Positions 15,138 to 23,549 of a DNA stretch of 39,549 nt are shown here, piece by piece. Position numbers and translations under genes: made by a program. The DNA is taken from contig JBPCKC010000108.1 in assembly GCA_051004675.1 (NCBI GenBank), forward strand, positions 1-39,549. Direction: 5' to 3'. Position 1 is the stretch's first letter. Every line of letters starts with the position of its first letter. The notes under the pieces were generated by a model that had not been told where the DNA came from, ran no database searches, and saw nothing but the letters and a program-made list of their open reading frames with translations. Source of the stretch: JBDTSW01 sp051004675. GTDB taxonomy: Bacteria; Actinomycetota; Thermoleophilia; Solirubrobacterales; 70-9.

Positions 15138-15947
15138 CTACCGCTTGCGAAACACGAACAGCTTCTGGGTCCCGTAGTCGCCGGCCGCGGGGAGCCGCGC
15201 CGCCCAGCGGTTGAACTCGGCATCGGGGTCGGCGATGTCCACGGGCACCTCGGCAGCCCGCGCCAGGAGCGGCTTGAGGACGCGTGTGGCGACGTAGTAG
15301 GAGCTGGCGAAATCAACCAGCTCGACCAGCTCGGCCTCGGGCTCGAGCAGCGCGACCACCGCCTCCTCGCGAAGGTAGATGTTGAAGCCGGGCATCGGGA
15401 TCTCGTCGAGACCCCACTCGCGACGCAGCGCGTTGAGCCGGCTCCAGCCCCCGACCGTCGCCTCCGAGAGGAGGAGCAGGCCTCCGGGACGAAGCACCCG
15501 GACGCACTCCCGGAGCCCCTGCTGCTGGCCCTCCCAGTCCCCGAGGTTGATCATCACCCGGGTCGAGACCACTCGCTCGTACTCGCCGTCGGCCAGCTCC
15601 AGCGAGCGGACATCGCCGACCCGGAACTCCACCCGCTCGCGAATCGGGGGCGGAAGCCCGGAGCGGCGCTTCTCCGCGGCCTCGATCATCTCCTCGACGT
15701 AGTCGATGCCGAGAACGTCGGCGTCGTGCTCGGCGGCGAACCTGATCGACGAGTAGCCGTTCGCGCAGCCGACATCGAGGGCTCGGGCCCGGGCCAGGTA
15801 TGGCCCGATCGTGGCCACCTCGAGCTCGATCACCCGAACGTCGCTCCACGACGCCGCCGGGGAGAGCCCGTGCTCAGAGGCCTGCTCCCGCCAGTAGGCG
15901 TGGATCTCGTCCCCCGAAAGGCGGTTGGCGGCTGAAGCGTCAGTCAT
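15138..15947 (-). CDS. Class I SAM-dependent methyltransferase
   Basis: 269 residues with a standard methyltransferase-11 core: motif I ALDVGCANGYSSIRFA (about 55-70), acidic strand-2 end GIDYVEEM, motif II region VGDVRSLELADGEYERVVS, and post-motif LRPGGLLLLSE. It overlaps the end of the sugar-transaminase gene by 8 bp (ATG inside CATGACTGA), so it probably works on the same product; methylation of an amino or deoxy sugar is plausible but not shown. The C-terminal 70 residues are family-specific and I do not recognise them. Confidence 0.78.
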   Translation of the reverse strand: MTDASAANRLSGDEIHAYWREQASEHGLSPAASWSDVRVIELEVATIGPYLARARALDVGCANGYSSIRFAAEHDADVLGIDYVEEMIEAAEKRRSGLPPPIRERVEFRVGDVRSLELADGEYERVVSTRVMINLGDWEGQQQGLRECVRVLRPGGLLLLSEATVGGWSRLNALRREWGLDEIPMPGFNIYLREEAVVALLEPEAELVELVDFASSYYVATRVLKPLLARAAEVPVDIADPDAEFNRWAARLPAAGDYGTQKLFVFRKR

Positions 15948-17127
15948 GGAAGGGCGAGAGGTTACGCGGGCGCCGGCCGCGGGAGGCGTGGAGCAGGGCC
16001 GCGGTCTCGCTCGCCACCCGATCGATCTGATCGGCGCTCATCGCCGGCCACAGCGGCAGGCGCACGAGCCGGGCGCTCGCCTCCTCGGTGACCTCGAGCG
16101 ACCCGCCCGCGCGGCCAAATCGCAAGCCCGCGGGGGAATCGTGCAGGGGCACATAGTGAAAGACCGCGTGGATCCCCCGCTGCGAGAGCCCAGCGATCAG
16201 CCGATCGCGGTCATCACGGCCTCCCAGCAGCAGGTAGTACATGTGGGCGTTGTGCTCGCAATGCGCGGGGACCACCGGGCGGCGTGCGAGGCCCGCCTTC
16301 TCGAGCTCGGCGAACCGCCGGTGATAGTCGTCCCAGATCTCGAGCCGGCGCTTGGTGATCTCGCCGGCGTGCTCCAGCTGGGCCCAGAGGAAGGCGGCGT
16401 TCACCTCGCTCGTGAGGAACGAAGAGCCCGCGTCCACCCACGTGTAGCGGCCCACCTCGCCGCGGAAGAACTGGCCCCGGTTCGTGCCCTTCTCCTGGAC
16501 GATCTCCGCCCGCTCCACCAGCTCGGGGTCGTTCACCAGGAGCGCTCCCCCCTCGCCGCAATGGACGTTCTTGGTCTCGTGGAAGCTGACGCAGCCGAGG
16601 CGGCCAACGCCGCCGAGGGCCCGCCCGCGATAGCTCGCCATCAACCCCTGGGCCGCGTCCTCGATCAAGGTCAGCCCGGCCCGCTCCGCGATCTCCTCGA
16701 GAGGATCCAGCTCGCAGCCCACCCCGGCGTAATGGACGGCCACGATCGCGCGCGTTCGGTCGGTGATCGCGGCCTCCACCAGCTCCTCGTCGAGGTTGAG
16801 GGTGTCGGGCCGGACGTCCACGAACACGGGCACCGCCCCGCGCAGCACCACGGCGTTCGCCGTGGAGACGAACGTGAAGGACGGCATGATGACCTCGTCT
16901 CCCGGGCCGATGCCGGCGAGGATGGTGGCCATCTCCAGCGCCGAGGTGCACGAGGAGGTGAGCAGCGCCCTCGGTGCGCCGGTGGACCGCTCGAGCCACT
17001 CGCAGCAGCGGCGATCGAAGGGGCCGCGGCCGGACAGGTGCCCGCCCTCCATCGCCGTCCGGATGTGCTCCAGCTCCCGGCCGGTGGAGTACGGGTAGTT
17101 GAAGGGGATCCGCCGCACGGGGCCCAC
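15940..17127 (-). CDS. wecE: dTDP-4-amino-4,6-dideoxygalactose transaminase (WecE/RffA-like)
   Basis: 395 residues of the DegT/DnrJ/EryC1/StrS PLP aminotransferase family. It follows WecE over its whole length: IPFNYPYSTG, LLTSSCTSALEM, IGPGDEVIMPSFTFVSTANA, FVDVRPDTLNLDE, IEDAAQG and SFHETKN with the PLP lysine, then EKGTNRGQFFRGEVGRYTW and AVFHYVPLH. WecE turns dTDP-4-keto-6-deoxyglucose into dTDP-Fuc4N. GTG at 17127 lies 2 bp after the upstream GT2 stop; GTG at 17118 is an alternative. The open frame runs on to 18090, but that part is antisense-free noise over the GT2 gene. The usual partners (RmlA/RmlB, acetyltransferase WecD) are not in the window. Confidence 0.93.
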   Translation of the reverse strand: MGPVRRIPFNYPYSTGRELEHIRTAMEGGHLSGRGPFDRRCCEWLERSTGAPRALLTSSCTSALEMATILAGIGPGDEVIMPSFTFVSTANAVVLRGAVPVFVDVRPDTLNLDEELVEAAITDRTRAIVAVHYAGVGCELDPLEEIAERAGLTLIEDAAQGLMASYRGRALGGVGRLGCVSFHETKNVHCGEGGALLVNDPELVERAEIVQEKGTNRGQFFRGEVGRYTWVDAGSSFLTSEVNAAFLWAQLEHAGEITKRRLEIWDDYHRRFAELEKAGLARRPVVPAHCEHNAHMYYLLLGGRDDRDRLIAGLSQRGIHAVFHYVPLHDSPAGLRFGRAGGSLEVTEEASARLVRLPLWPAMSADQIDRVASETAALLHASRGRRPRNLSPFHD

Positions 17128-17129
17128 AT

Positions 17130-18158
17130 CTACGGTCCGCGGTCGGGGCCGGCGCCGACCTGGGGCGGCGGCGCGACGGCCGGGCCCTCCCGGGGCTGCT
17201 CGGCGCCCTCCGCGACGCGGCTGTCGACCACGTAGAGCGGACGCCCCTTCACCTGGTCGAAGATCTTCCCCACGTAGAGCCCGGTGACTCCCGTGGAGAT
17301 GATGATGAAGCCGGTCAGGACCAGGATCAGCATCGGAAGCGCGGTCCACTCGGGCAGGTCCCGGCCGAAGGCGGCGACGATCACCGCGTAGGCGGCCAGC
17401 GCGACGCCGAGGGCCGCGAGCCCGAAGCCGAGGTAGACGATCCAGCGCAGGAGCACCGTGGACTGGAAGAAGAGCCCGTCGACCGCGACGTTGAGGAGCT
17501 GGGTGAACGTGTACGAGCTGCGACCGACGTGGCGCTCGGCCTGGCGCACCTCGATCTCCGTGCGGTTGAAGCCGAGCCAGTGCAGGATCAGCAGGTACTG
17601 GCGATCGCGATCGCCGAGCGCGAGGAAGGAGTCCACCACCTTGCGGCCGACGATGCTGAGGTTGGTGTAGTTGGTGTGCAGGTCGCCTTTCGTGACCAGG
17701 TTGTGGACGCGGAAGTAGGCCTGCGCGGCGAGCCGGCGCGGTAGTGACTGTACGCGCTCCGCCCGGCGCGAGAGCACCACGTCGTAGCCCTCCCGGGCCT
17801 TCGCGTAGAGCCGCGGGATCTCCTCCGGCGGGTCCTGGAGGTCGCAGTCCATGACGACCACCCAGCGGCCGGCGCTCTCCGCGAGCCCGGCGGTGATCGC
17901 CGCGTGCTGGCCGAAGTTGCGCGACAGCCGCAGCGCCCGCACCCGGGGGTCTGCTGCGGCGAGCTCGCGCAGGACGCCCCAGGCCCCGTCGCCGCTGCGG
18001 TCGTCGACGAAGATCAGCTCGAACTCGCCGGTCAGTCCCTCGAGGGCCCTGTGCAGCCGCTCGTGCAGCGACCGCAGGCAGTCCGCGCAACCGTAGACCG
18101 GCACCACGACGCTGATCTCGACGGGTAGCCGGGGCCCGTTGCCCTCGCCTCCTGGCAC
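17130..18158 (-). CDS. GT2 glycosyltransferase with C-terminal membrane helices (ArnC/GtrB-like)
   Basis: 342 residues: GT-A domain (EISVVVPVYGCADCL, FVDDRSGDG, metal site MDCDLQDPPEEIP), then two membrane helices near 235-265 and 275-300 and a GLYVGKIFDQVKGRPLYVV tail. This is the layout of undecaprenyl-phosphate sugar transferases such as ArnC, GtrB and YfdH. It would load a sugar, possibly the WecE product, onto the lipid carrier. The GTG at 18158 is preceded by TAGGCT at 6 nt spacing, so it heads a likely leaderless five-gene operon (GT2, wecE, methyltransferase, GT2, GT-C). Confidence 0.88.
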   Translation of the reverse strand: MPGGEGNGPRLPVEISVVVPVYGCADCLRSLHERLHRALEGLTGEFELIFVDDRSGDGAWGVLRELAAADPRVRALRLSRNFGQHAAITAGLAESAGRWVVVMDCDLQDPPEEIPRLYAKAREGYDVVLSRRAERVQSLPRRLAAQAYFRVHNLVTKGDLHTNYTNLSIVGRKVVDSFLALGDRDRQYLLILHWLGFNRTEIEVRQAERHVGRSSYTFTQLLNVAVDGLFFQSTVLLRWIVYLGFGLAALGVALAAYAVIVAAFGRDLPEWTALPMLILVLTGFIIISTGVTGLYVGKIFDQVKGRPLYVVDSRVAEGAEQPREGPAVAPPPQVGAGPDRGP

Positions 18159-18164
18159 GCGGCG

Positions 18165-18170
18165 AGCCTA
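18165..18170 (-). promoter_or_regulatory. Leaderless -10 box (TAGGCT) of the wecE operon
   Basis: On the minus strand TAGGCT ends 6 nt before the GTG at 18158. No ribosome site is present. It lies in a 54-bp divergent gap facing the GT-C gene at 18213. Confidence 0.5.
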
Positions 18171-18212
18171 GCAGCGGGACGGCGGGTGGTCCGGGGCTGA
18201 TATCCAGTAGGA

Positions 18213-19418
18213 ATGACCGATCGCGGCCGGCGCCTGCTCTGGCTGATCATCGCCGCCGGCACCGTCGGCCGGACGGTCCTCGCCTTCGCCACCGTCGGGC
18301 AGGAGTTCGACATCGAGTCGCTGCGGCTGGTCGCGGCACAGCTCGACGAGAGCCCGCTCGAGCTCTACCGGATCGTCAACGCCGGCAGCGACGCCGGCTC
18401 GATCGAGATCCTGCGCTGGCCCTATCCCCCGGGATACCTGCCATGGGCGGCCGCGGCGCTGGCGCTCGCGGACGCCACCGGGCTGCCGTTCCACGGCGTC
18501 GTCCAGCTCGCTCCGATCGCTGCCGACGCCGCGATCGCCTGGCTCGTGCAGGACTACCTGGGCGCCAGGGGGGCCTCGGAGCGGACCCGGCTCGGGGCGG
18601 TGGCGCTCGTGGCCCTCGGCCCCGCCTTCTGGCTCATCTCCGGCTATCACGGCCAGCTCGACCCGGTGGCGATCCTGCCCGCGGTCGCCGCCGTCTGGGC
18701 CTGGGAGCGCACGCCGCCCGCGCGGCGCGGGCTCGTCGCCGGTGCCCTGATCGGCCTCGGCGGCGCGGTCAAGACCGTTCCCTTGTTGGTCACGCTCGCG
18801 CTGCTGCCCTCGGCCCGCTCGTTCCGCGAGGCCGCCACGCTGATCGGCGCCGCGGCCGCGGTCCCCCTGCTCGCACTCGCCCCGTTTCTCATCGCCGACT
18901 TCGACGGGGCCAGCCGGGCGCTCGGGGGGTACTCCGGCGCGCCCGGGCTCGGTGGGATCACGATGCTCCTGCAGCCGGGGCTCTCGCGCGCGGTCCTGAC
19001 CGGCGACTTCCCGATCGAGATCGACCCGCTGGTCCAGGCCCTCTACGACAACGCCGCGGTGATCATCCTGCTCACCCTGGCCGCCGCCGCGGCCGTGCTC
19101 GCCCGCTACAGGCCGGCGCCCGCGGAGGGGGCGGCCCTGATCTGGCTCGGGATCTACGTGACCAGCCCCACCTTCTTCGCCCAGTACGCGGTCTGGGGCC
19201 TGCCGTTCATGCTGATGTGCGCCCAGCTCGGCCGGGTGGCGCTGATCCAGGCGGTCCTGCTGGCGCCGACCCTGCTCCTCTACGCACTTCCGTGGGAGGC
19301 GGGGGTGGCGACCTCCGCCTACGTCGTGGCGATGGCGGCCCTGTGGCTCCTTTGGGTCGCCGCGCTGGTCGCCCAGGCGCGCGCGATCCGCGGCACTAAC
19401 CTCGGGCCGTCGAGATGA
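18213..19418 (+). CDS. Polytopic GT-C glycosyltransferase-like protein, paralogue of 11185-12363
   Basis: 401 residues with about 10 membrane segments, sharing with the first copy the blocks FDIESLRLV, RWPYPPGY, LPFHGVVQLAPIAADAA, ERTRLGAVALVALGP, GYHGQLD and GLPFMLM. Expected role: transfer of a sugar from a polyprenyl-phosphate donor outside the membrane. The ATG at 18213 has TATCCA ending 6 nt upstream, a partial match to the leaderless pattern (the final T is missing). Its stop overlaps the next start as ATGA, so the two are co-translated. The two copies probably arose by duplication and then diverged; each may add a different residue. Confidence 0.75.
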   Translation: MTDRGRRLLWLIIAAGTVGRTVLAFATVGQEFDIESLRLVAAQLDESPLELYRIVNAGSDAGSIEILRWPYPPGYLPWAAAALALADATGLPFHGVVQLAPIAADAAIAWLVQDYLGARGASERTRLGAVALVALGPAFWLISGYHGQLDPVAILPAVAAVWAWERTPPARRGLVAGALIGLGGAVKTVPLLVTLALLPSARSFREAATLIGAAAAVPLLALAPFLIADFDGASRALGGYSGAPGLGGITMLLQPGLSRAVLTGDFPIEIDPLVQALYDNAAVIILLTLAAAAAVLARYRPAPAEGAALIWLGIYVTSPTFFAQYAVWGLPFMLMCAQLGRVALIQAVLLAPTLLLYALPWEAGVATSAYVVAMAALWLLWVAALVAQARAIRGTNLGPSR

Positions 19419-21019
19419 GGCTCGCCGCAGACACCCGCCCCCGAGTCGCCGGCCGCGGCCCCGAGGTGCTCGCCGGAGCGCTGCTCGCGATCTGGTGGCT
19501 GGTGCCCTTCGCGGTGCTCTTCCCGGATCACGACGGGACCTTCACCGGCTCCATCGGCCTCCAGGCCGACGACCACATGCAGTACCTCGCGTTCATCCGC
19601 GACGCCGGCGAAAACGTGCTGATCTCGAACCGCTTCGACGTCGTAGCCGACCCGCACCTCTTCCTGCACCCGCTGTTCGCGCTCTCCGGTCTTATCTGGA
19701 AGCTCGGCGCGAGCCTCCAGGTGGCCCTGATCGCCTGGCAGCCGGTCGCCGCCGTCGCGCTCGTCGCCGCCTTCGCCGCCTACGTCCGGCGGTTCTTCGC
19801 GGACGCCCCGGGGGCGCGCCTGGTCGCGCTCCTGCTCGCGCTGTTCTTCTTCACCCCCGCGGCCGCGCTCGCCGAGTGGCTCTCGGACGACGGCTTGATG
19901 CAATTCGGCACTCTCGTCGTCGGGCTCGAGCTGTTCCCGGCCTCCTACCCGTGGGGAGGCGCGCCGGGCGCCCTCTCGATCGCCGCGATGCCCTTCTTCC
20001 TGCTCGCGATCGAGCGTCTCATGGATCCCGCGCGGCGAGCGCCGGGACGATCCGCGCTCTACTACGGGGCCTGGGCGGGGCTGGCGGGCGCGCTGGCAGC
20101 GTGGTTGCACCCATGGCAGGGCATCATCCTGCTCGCGATCACCGCGGCGCTGGTCGCCTCGGAGCGATTCGATCGCCGCTGCCTCGCATTGGCGCTCCCC
20201 GCGGCCCTCACCGCGGCCCCCCTCGCCTACTTCTGGGTGCTCTCGAAGACCGACTCGTCCTGGGCCATCGTCTCGCAGCCGAACGACTTCCCCCACTGGG
20301 GGACCTGGCTGGCGGCCGGACTGGCGCCCGCGGCCCTGGCACTACCCGGCTTTCTCCCGCTCCGCGGCCTCGACGTCGGCGAGCGGCTCGTCCGCCTCTG
20401 GCCGCTCGCGGCGCTGGCCGTCTACCTCGGCCTGCAGGAGTCGTGGTTCTACCATGCGCTCGCCGGGCTCAGCCTGCCGCTGGGGGTGCTGGGGGTCCGC
20501 TTCTGGCGGCGCTTCGAGCCGCCGCGGGCCGTCGTCGCGCTGATCGTCGCGGCGCTCACCCTCCCGGGGATGGCATTCATGGTGCTGGAGCTCGCGGAGA
20601 GCCGGGAGGATCACTTCATCGCCGGCGACGAGCGGCGCGCCCTCGCCTACCTCGACTCGGCGCCCCGCGAGGGCGCCGTTTTAGCCCCGCAGCGCCTCGG
20701 CATCATGGTCCCGGGCTTCGCCGACCGCAACACCTACGCCGGGCACTACAACTGGACCCCCGACTACGAGGCCCGCACCGCCCGCGCCGAGGCGCTCTTC
20801 GACGGCGAGCTGAGCCCGCGCGGCGCCCGGCGCCTGGTACGCGAAAGCGGCGTCGGCTTCCTGCTCGCGGACTGCGGGGAACGCGCCGACTTGCGGCCGC
20901 AGCTCGGTCCGCTCGTGGCCCGCACGCAGAGGTTCGGGTGCGCCACCGTCTACGAGCTGCGCTCCCTCCAGGCCCAGAGCAGGCCGGCGTCGGCGCCGCG
21001 CTCGGGCTCGCCCACCTGA
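19415..21019 (+). CDS. Large polytopic membrane protein with GT-C-like layout
   Basis: 534 residues. After one helix comes an acidic loop (ADDHMQYLAFIRDAG, residues 51-65) in the place of the GT-C active-site loop, then about 10 helices and a soluble C-terminal part of ~110 residues (FIAGDERRALAYL, RLGIMVPGF, VGFLLADCGE). Similar domains occur in membrane glycosyltransferases of actinobacterial glycan clusters, but I recognise no named family. It is coupled to the GT-C gene by an ATGA overlap. The last 70 bp overlap the end of the convergent FkbM gene; the final ~20 residues look like an unconserved tail. Confidence 0.65.
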   Translation: MRLAADTRPRVAGRGPEVLAGALLAIWWLVPFAVLFPDHDGTFTGSIGLQADDHMQYLAFIRDAGENVLISNRFDVVADPHLFLHPLFALSGLIWKLGASLQVALIAWQPVAAVALVAAFAAYVRRFFADAPGARLVALLLALFFFTPAAALAEWLSDDGLMQFGTLVVGLELFPASYPWGGAPGALSIAAMPFFLLAIERLMDPARRAPGRSALYYGAWAGLAGALAAWLHPWQGIILLAITAALVASERFDRRCLALALPAALTAAPLAYFWVLSKTDSSWAIVSQPNDFPHWGTWLAAGLAPAALALPGFLPLRGLDVGERLVRLWPLAALAVYLGLQESWFYHALAGLSLPLGVLGVRFWRRFEPPRAVVALIVAALTLPGMAFMVLELAESREDHFIAGDERRALAYLDSAPREGAVLAPQRLGIMVPGFADRNTYAGHYNWTPDYEARTARAEALFDGELSPRGARRLVRESGVGFLLADCGERADLRPQLGPLVARTQRFGCATVYELRSLQAQSRPASAPRSGSPT

Positions 21020-21834
21020 TAGCCGGCCCCCTCGAGCGACTCGCGCAGCACCTCGATGGCGTCGCCGGCCGCGAGGTAGCGGGGGTGGTACTCGAGGATG
21101 AGCGCGGTGGCGTCCGTCTCCGCGAACCGCGGGTCGGCGAGGAGCGCCCACTCGCCGCCCTCGATGTCGATCTTGATCAGGTCGGCCTCGGACAGGAACG
21201 GGAAGACGTCACGGCTCTCCACCCGGAAGCGGCGGCGCGTGAGGAACGGCGTCCCCTCGAGGAAGGGGAAGAAACCGCGTATTCGCTCCTGCTCGCCCTC
21301 GAGCGTGGCGGCTGGATCCGGGCTGGCCGTCGACAGCAGGCCGCTGGAGACCAGCTCGGCGTCGCCGTCGGCGGGCGCCGCGCAGGCCTCGACCAGCCGC
21401 CAGCAGTCGCCCAGCCCGTTGCCCGCGATCTGGCGCTCAAGCAGCCGGGCGTTCCCGGGCTCGGGCTCGAAGGAAACCACCTCGGCCACCGGCAGAGTCG
21501 CGAAGGCGAACAGCCCGAAATAGCCGGCGTTGCCACCCAGGTCGAGCACGCGGAGCGGGCGCTCCAGCGCCCGCAGCCGCTGCGCCACCACCTCCGGCGG
21601 GTCGTAGACTCTGAGGCGCATCTGTTCCTCGAGCGCCCACATATCGAAGAGCGGGTGGCGCACGTACGCGGCGAGGCCCGAGCCGCGTAGCCGGTAGCGG
21701 CGAACCACCGGGACGTTGCGAAGCTCGGCGATAACGAACCCGGCCGGCTCCCGGACGCACGATGCAGCCCCAAACGTGCGCCGGATCCGGTGCGGATGCA
21801 GGCGCCGGATGAGCGGGTCCACCAGCCGCGACAT
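20950..21834 (-). CDS. FkbM-family methyltransferase
   Basis: 294 residues. SAM-binding motif I LDLGGNAGYFGLFAF is near residue 103 and the FkbM hallmark LIKIDIEGGEWALL near 225. FkbM enzymes O-methylate sugars and polyketides, so a glycan hydroxyl is a sensible target. The ATG at 21834 was chosen over the frame extending to 22365 because TACAGT sits 8 nt upstream (leaderless pattern) and the longer part is antisense to the divergent methyltransferase. The C-terminal 70 bp overlap the opposing gene. Confidence 0.85.
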   Translation of the reverse strand: MSRLVDPLIRRLHPHRIRRTFGAASCVREPAGFVIAELRNVPVVRRYRLRGSGLAAYVRHPLFDMWALEEQMRLRVYDPPEVVAQRLRALERPLRVLDLGGNAGYFGLFAFATLPVAEVVSFEPEPGNARLLERQIAGNGLGDCWRLVEACAAPADGDAELVSSGLLSTASPDPAATLEGEQERIRGFFPFLEGTPFLTRRRFRVESRDVFPFLSEADLIKIDIEGGEWALLADPRFAETDATALILEYHPRYLAAGDAIEVLRESLEGAGYQVGEPERGADAGLLWAWRERSS

Positions 21835-21842
21835 GGGCGGCC

Positions 21843-21848
21843 ACTGTA
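21843..21848 (-). promoter_or_regulatory. Leaderless -10 box (TACAGT) of the FkbM gene
   Basis: On the minus strand TACAGT ends 8 nt before the ATG at 21834. It lies in a 33-bp gap between divergent genes. Confidence 0.45.
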
Positions 21849-21867
21849 CGGAATCGGGGGTCGCCTG

Positions 21868-22599
21868 ATGCTGGAGCGGAGCCGCCGGCGCATCCTCTCC
21901 ATGCTTGGACCCGACGACGTCGTCCTCGACGTCGGCGGCTGGGCCGACCCGTTCGAGCGCGCCGACTGGGTGATCGACCTGATGCCCTACGAGACGCGGG
22001 GGCTGTATGAGCGGGAGGGCTGGGTCGAGCCGAGGGAGCGCGAGGCCGAGCGCTTCAGCGCCGAGACCTGGATCCAGCGCGACCTCTGCGACCGCGAGCC
22101 CTACCCGTTCGAGAACGGCTCGATCGACTTCGCGATCTGCTCGCAGACCCTCGAGGACCTCCGCGACCCGATCTGGGTCTGCCGCGAGCTCGCGCGGATC
22201 GCCAAGGCCGGCTACATCGAGGTCCCCTCCCGGCTCGAGGAGCAGAGCTGGGGCGTCGACGGGCCGTTCGCGGGCTGGGGCCACCACCGCTGGCTGATCG
22301 ACGCGATCGAGGGCGGCCTCGAGTTCGTCGTCAAGCCGCACTCCCTGCACGGCCACCCGGACCAACGCTTCCCGCCGGGGTTCTGGGAGACGCTCACCGA
22401 AGAGGAGCGGGTGCAGACGCTCTGGTGGGAGGGGGGCTTTGACTGCCGCGAGCGCGTCCTGATCGGCGCCGAGGAGGGCGAGCGGTACCTCAGCGAGCTC
22501 GTCCGGCGCGAGCTTGCCGCCCGCGGGCTGGAACCCTCCGCGCCGCGTTCCCGCATCCGCGGGCTGGCGCGCCGGATCGCCGGGCGGGCCCTCGGCTGA
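21868..22599 (+). CDS. Methyltransferase-like protein, class I fold
   Basis: 243 residues. VVLDVGGWADPFERADWVIDL (about 15-35) stands where a SAM motif I would be, and the stretch PFENGSIDFAICSQTLEDL followed by WVCRELARIAKAGYIEVPS is a methyltransferase-11 pattern. The motif I loop is altered (GGWADPF rather than GxGxG), so it may bind SAM differently or be a degenerate family member. The C-terminal part is rich in Glu and Trp and not recognised. ATG at 21868 is preferred to 21790, which overlaps the divergent FkbM gene. It converges on the GT2 gene with an 8-bp gap. Confidence 0.68.
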   Translation: MLERSRRRILSMLGPDDVVLDVGGWADPFERADWVIDLMPYETRGLYEREGWVEPREREAERFSAETWIQRDLCDREPYPFENGSIDFAICSQTLEDLRDPIWVCRELARIAKAGYIEVPSRLEEQSWGVDGPFAGWGHHRWLIDAIEGGLEFVVKPHSLHGHPDQRFPPGFWETLTEEERVQTLWWEGGFDCRERVLIGAEEGERYLSELVRRELAARGLEPSAPRSRIRGLARRIAGRALG

Positions 22600-22607
22600 A
22601 CTCGCGC

Positions 22608-23549
22608 TCAGAGCACCGGGGTGCGCGAGCGCAGGCTCCCCCGGGCCAGCGCCCAGGCGCCGACGAGGTCCGCCGCCACGTCCACCGCGGCCACCTCGGC
22701 TGCCCGCCCGCGGTACCTGCGGGCGCGGCGGTAGACCTCCCCGGCGTAGGGCAGCGCCCCGGCCAGCGGCCAGCCCCGGCGCAGCACGAGGGCCGCCGCG
22801 ACCGCCGCCAGGGCGCCGTCGAGAGCGGCACTTCGGCGATTCAGGAACAGCCGCCGGTAGAAGAAGGCGTCGCGCAGCTCGGGCATCTTGGCGGCCATTT
22901 CGGGGAAGTGCACCAGGCGTCGGCGCTCGGCGATGTAGTCGGCGGCGTCACGGCTGAAGACGGCGTGATGGACGAGCGCGTCCGGGCAGAACGCCGAGCG
23001 GGCGCCGAGCCGCTTCGCCCTCCATCCGAACCAGACGTCCTCGGCCATCGGTCTCCCCGCGCCGGGCCGCAGCCAGTCCTCGAAGCCGCCGACCCGCTCG
23101 AAGACGTCACGTGTCACGAACAGGTTCGCGGTCTCCCAGAGGCCGACCTCGTGCGGGATCCAGAGGCTGCGATCGAACGGGCCGACCGGCGTCTCGGGGT
23201 CGGCGACCACCTTGCCCTGGACCAGCTCCGCGTCCTCGAGCGCCCCCAACCCGGCTGCCAGCCAGCCCTCCGTCGGGAAGCAGTCGGCGTCGCAGAACGC
23301 GAGCGCCGGGCCGCTCGCCGCGGCGGCGCCCAGGTTGCGGGCGGCGGCCGCGCCCTGCGCCTCCTGGCGGAGGAGCCTCATCGGGGCGCCGGCCGCCTCC
23401 ACCAGCTCGGGGGTGCCGTCACTCGACCCGTCGTCGACCACGATCACCTCGAAGTCAAAGCCGGCCCGCTGGTCGCGAAGCCGCGCCAGGGTCTTCGAGA
23501 TCGTCGTCCTCGCATCGCGGGCGGGGATGATCACGCTGGCCTCGATCAC
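22608..23549 (-). CDS. GT2-family glycosyltransferase
   Basis: 313 residues: GT-A fold with SVIIPARDARTTISKTL, VVDDGSSDGTPELV, and a metal site in FCDADCFP; an ED motif (MAEDVWFGWRAK) near 190 would hold the catalytic base. The last ~80 residues are hydrophobic and amphipathic, suggesting membrane association. The GTG at 23549 overlaps the flippase stop as GTGA, so this is the third gene of a methyltransferase-flippase-GT2 operon. Donor and acceptor unknown. Confidence 0.85.
   Translation of the reverse strand: MIEASVIIPARDARTTISKTLARLRDQRAGFDFEVIVVDDGSSDGTPELVEAAGAPMRLLRQEAQGAAAARNLGAAAASGPALAFCDADCFPTEGWLAAGLGALEDAELVQGKVVADPETPVGPFDRSLWIPHEVGLWETANLFVTRDVFERVGGFEDWLRPGAGRPMAEDVWFGWRAKRLGARSAFCPDALVHHAVFSRDAADYIAERRRLVHFPEMAAKMPELRDAFFYRRLFLNRRSAALDGALAAVAAALVLRRGWPLAGALPYAGEVYRRARRYRGRAAEVAAVDVAADLVGAWALARGSLRSRTPVL

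Noticed and set aside
15940..18090. Very long open frame (716 codons) suggesting a larger wecE protein
   Set aside because: The part upstream of 17127 reads the GT2 gene in the wrong frame and is Arg/Ala/Gly-rich noise; wecE homology begins only at IPFNYPYSTG.
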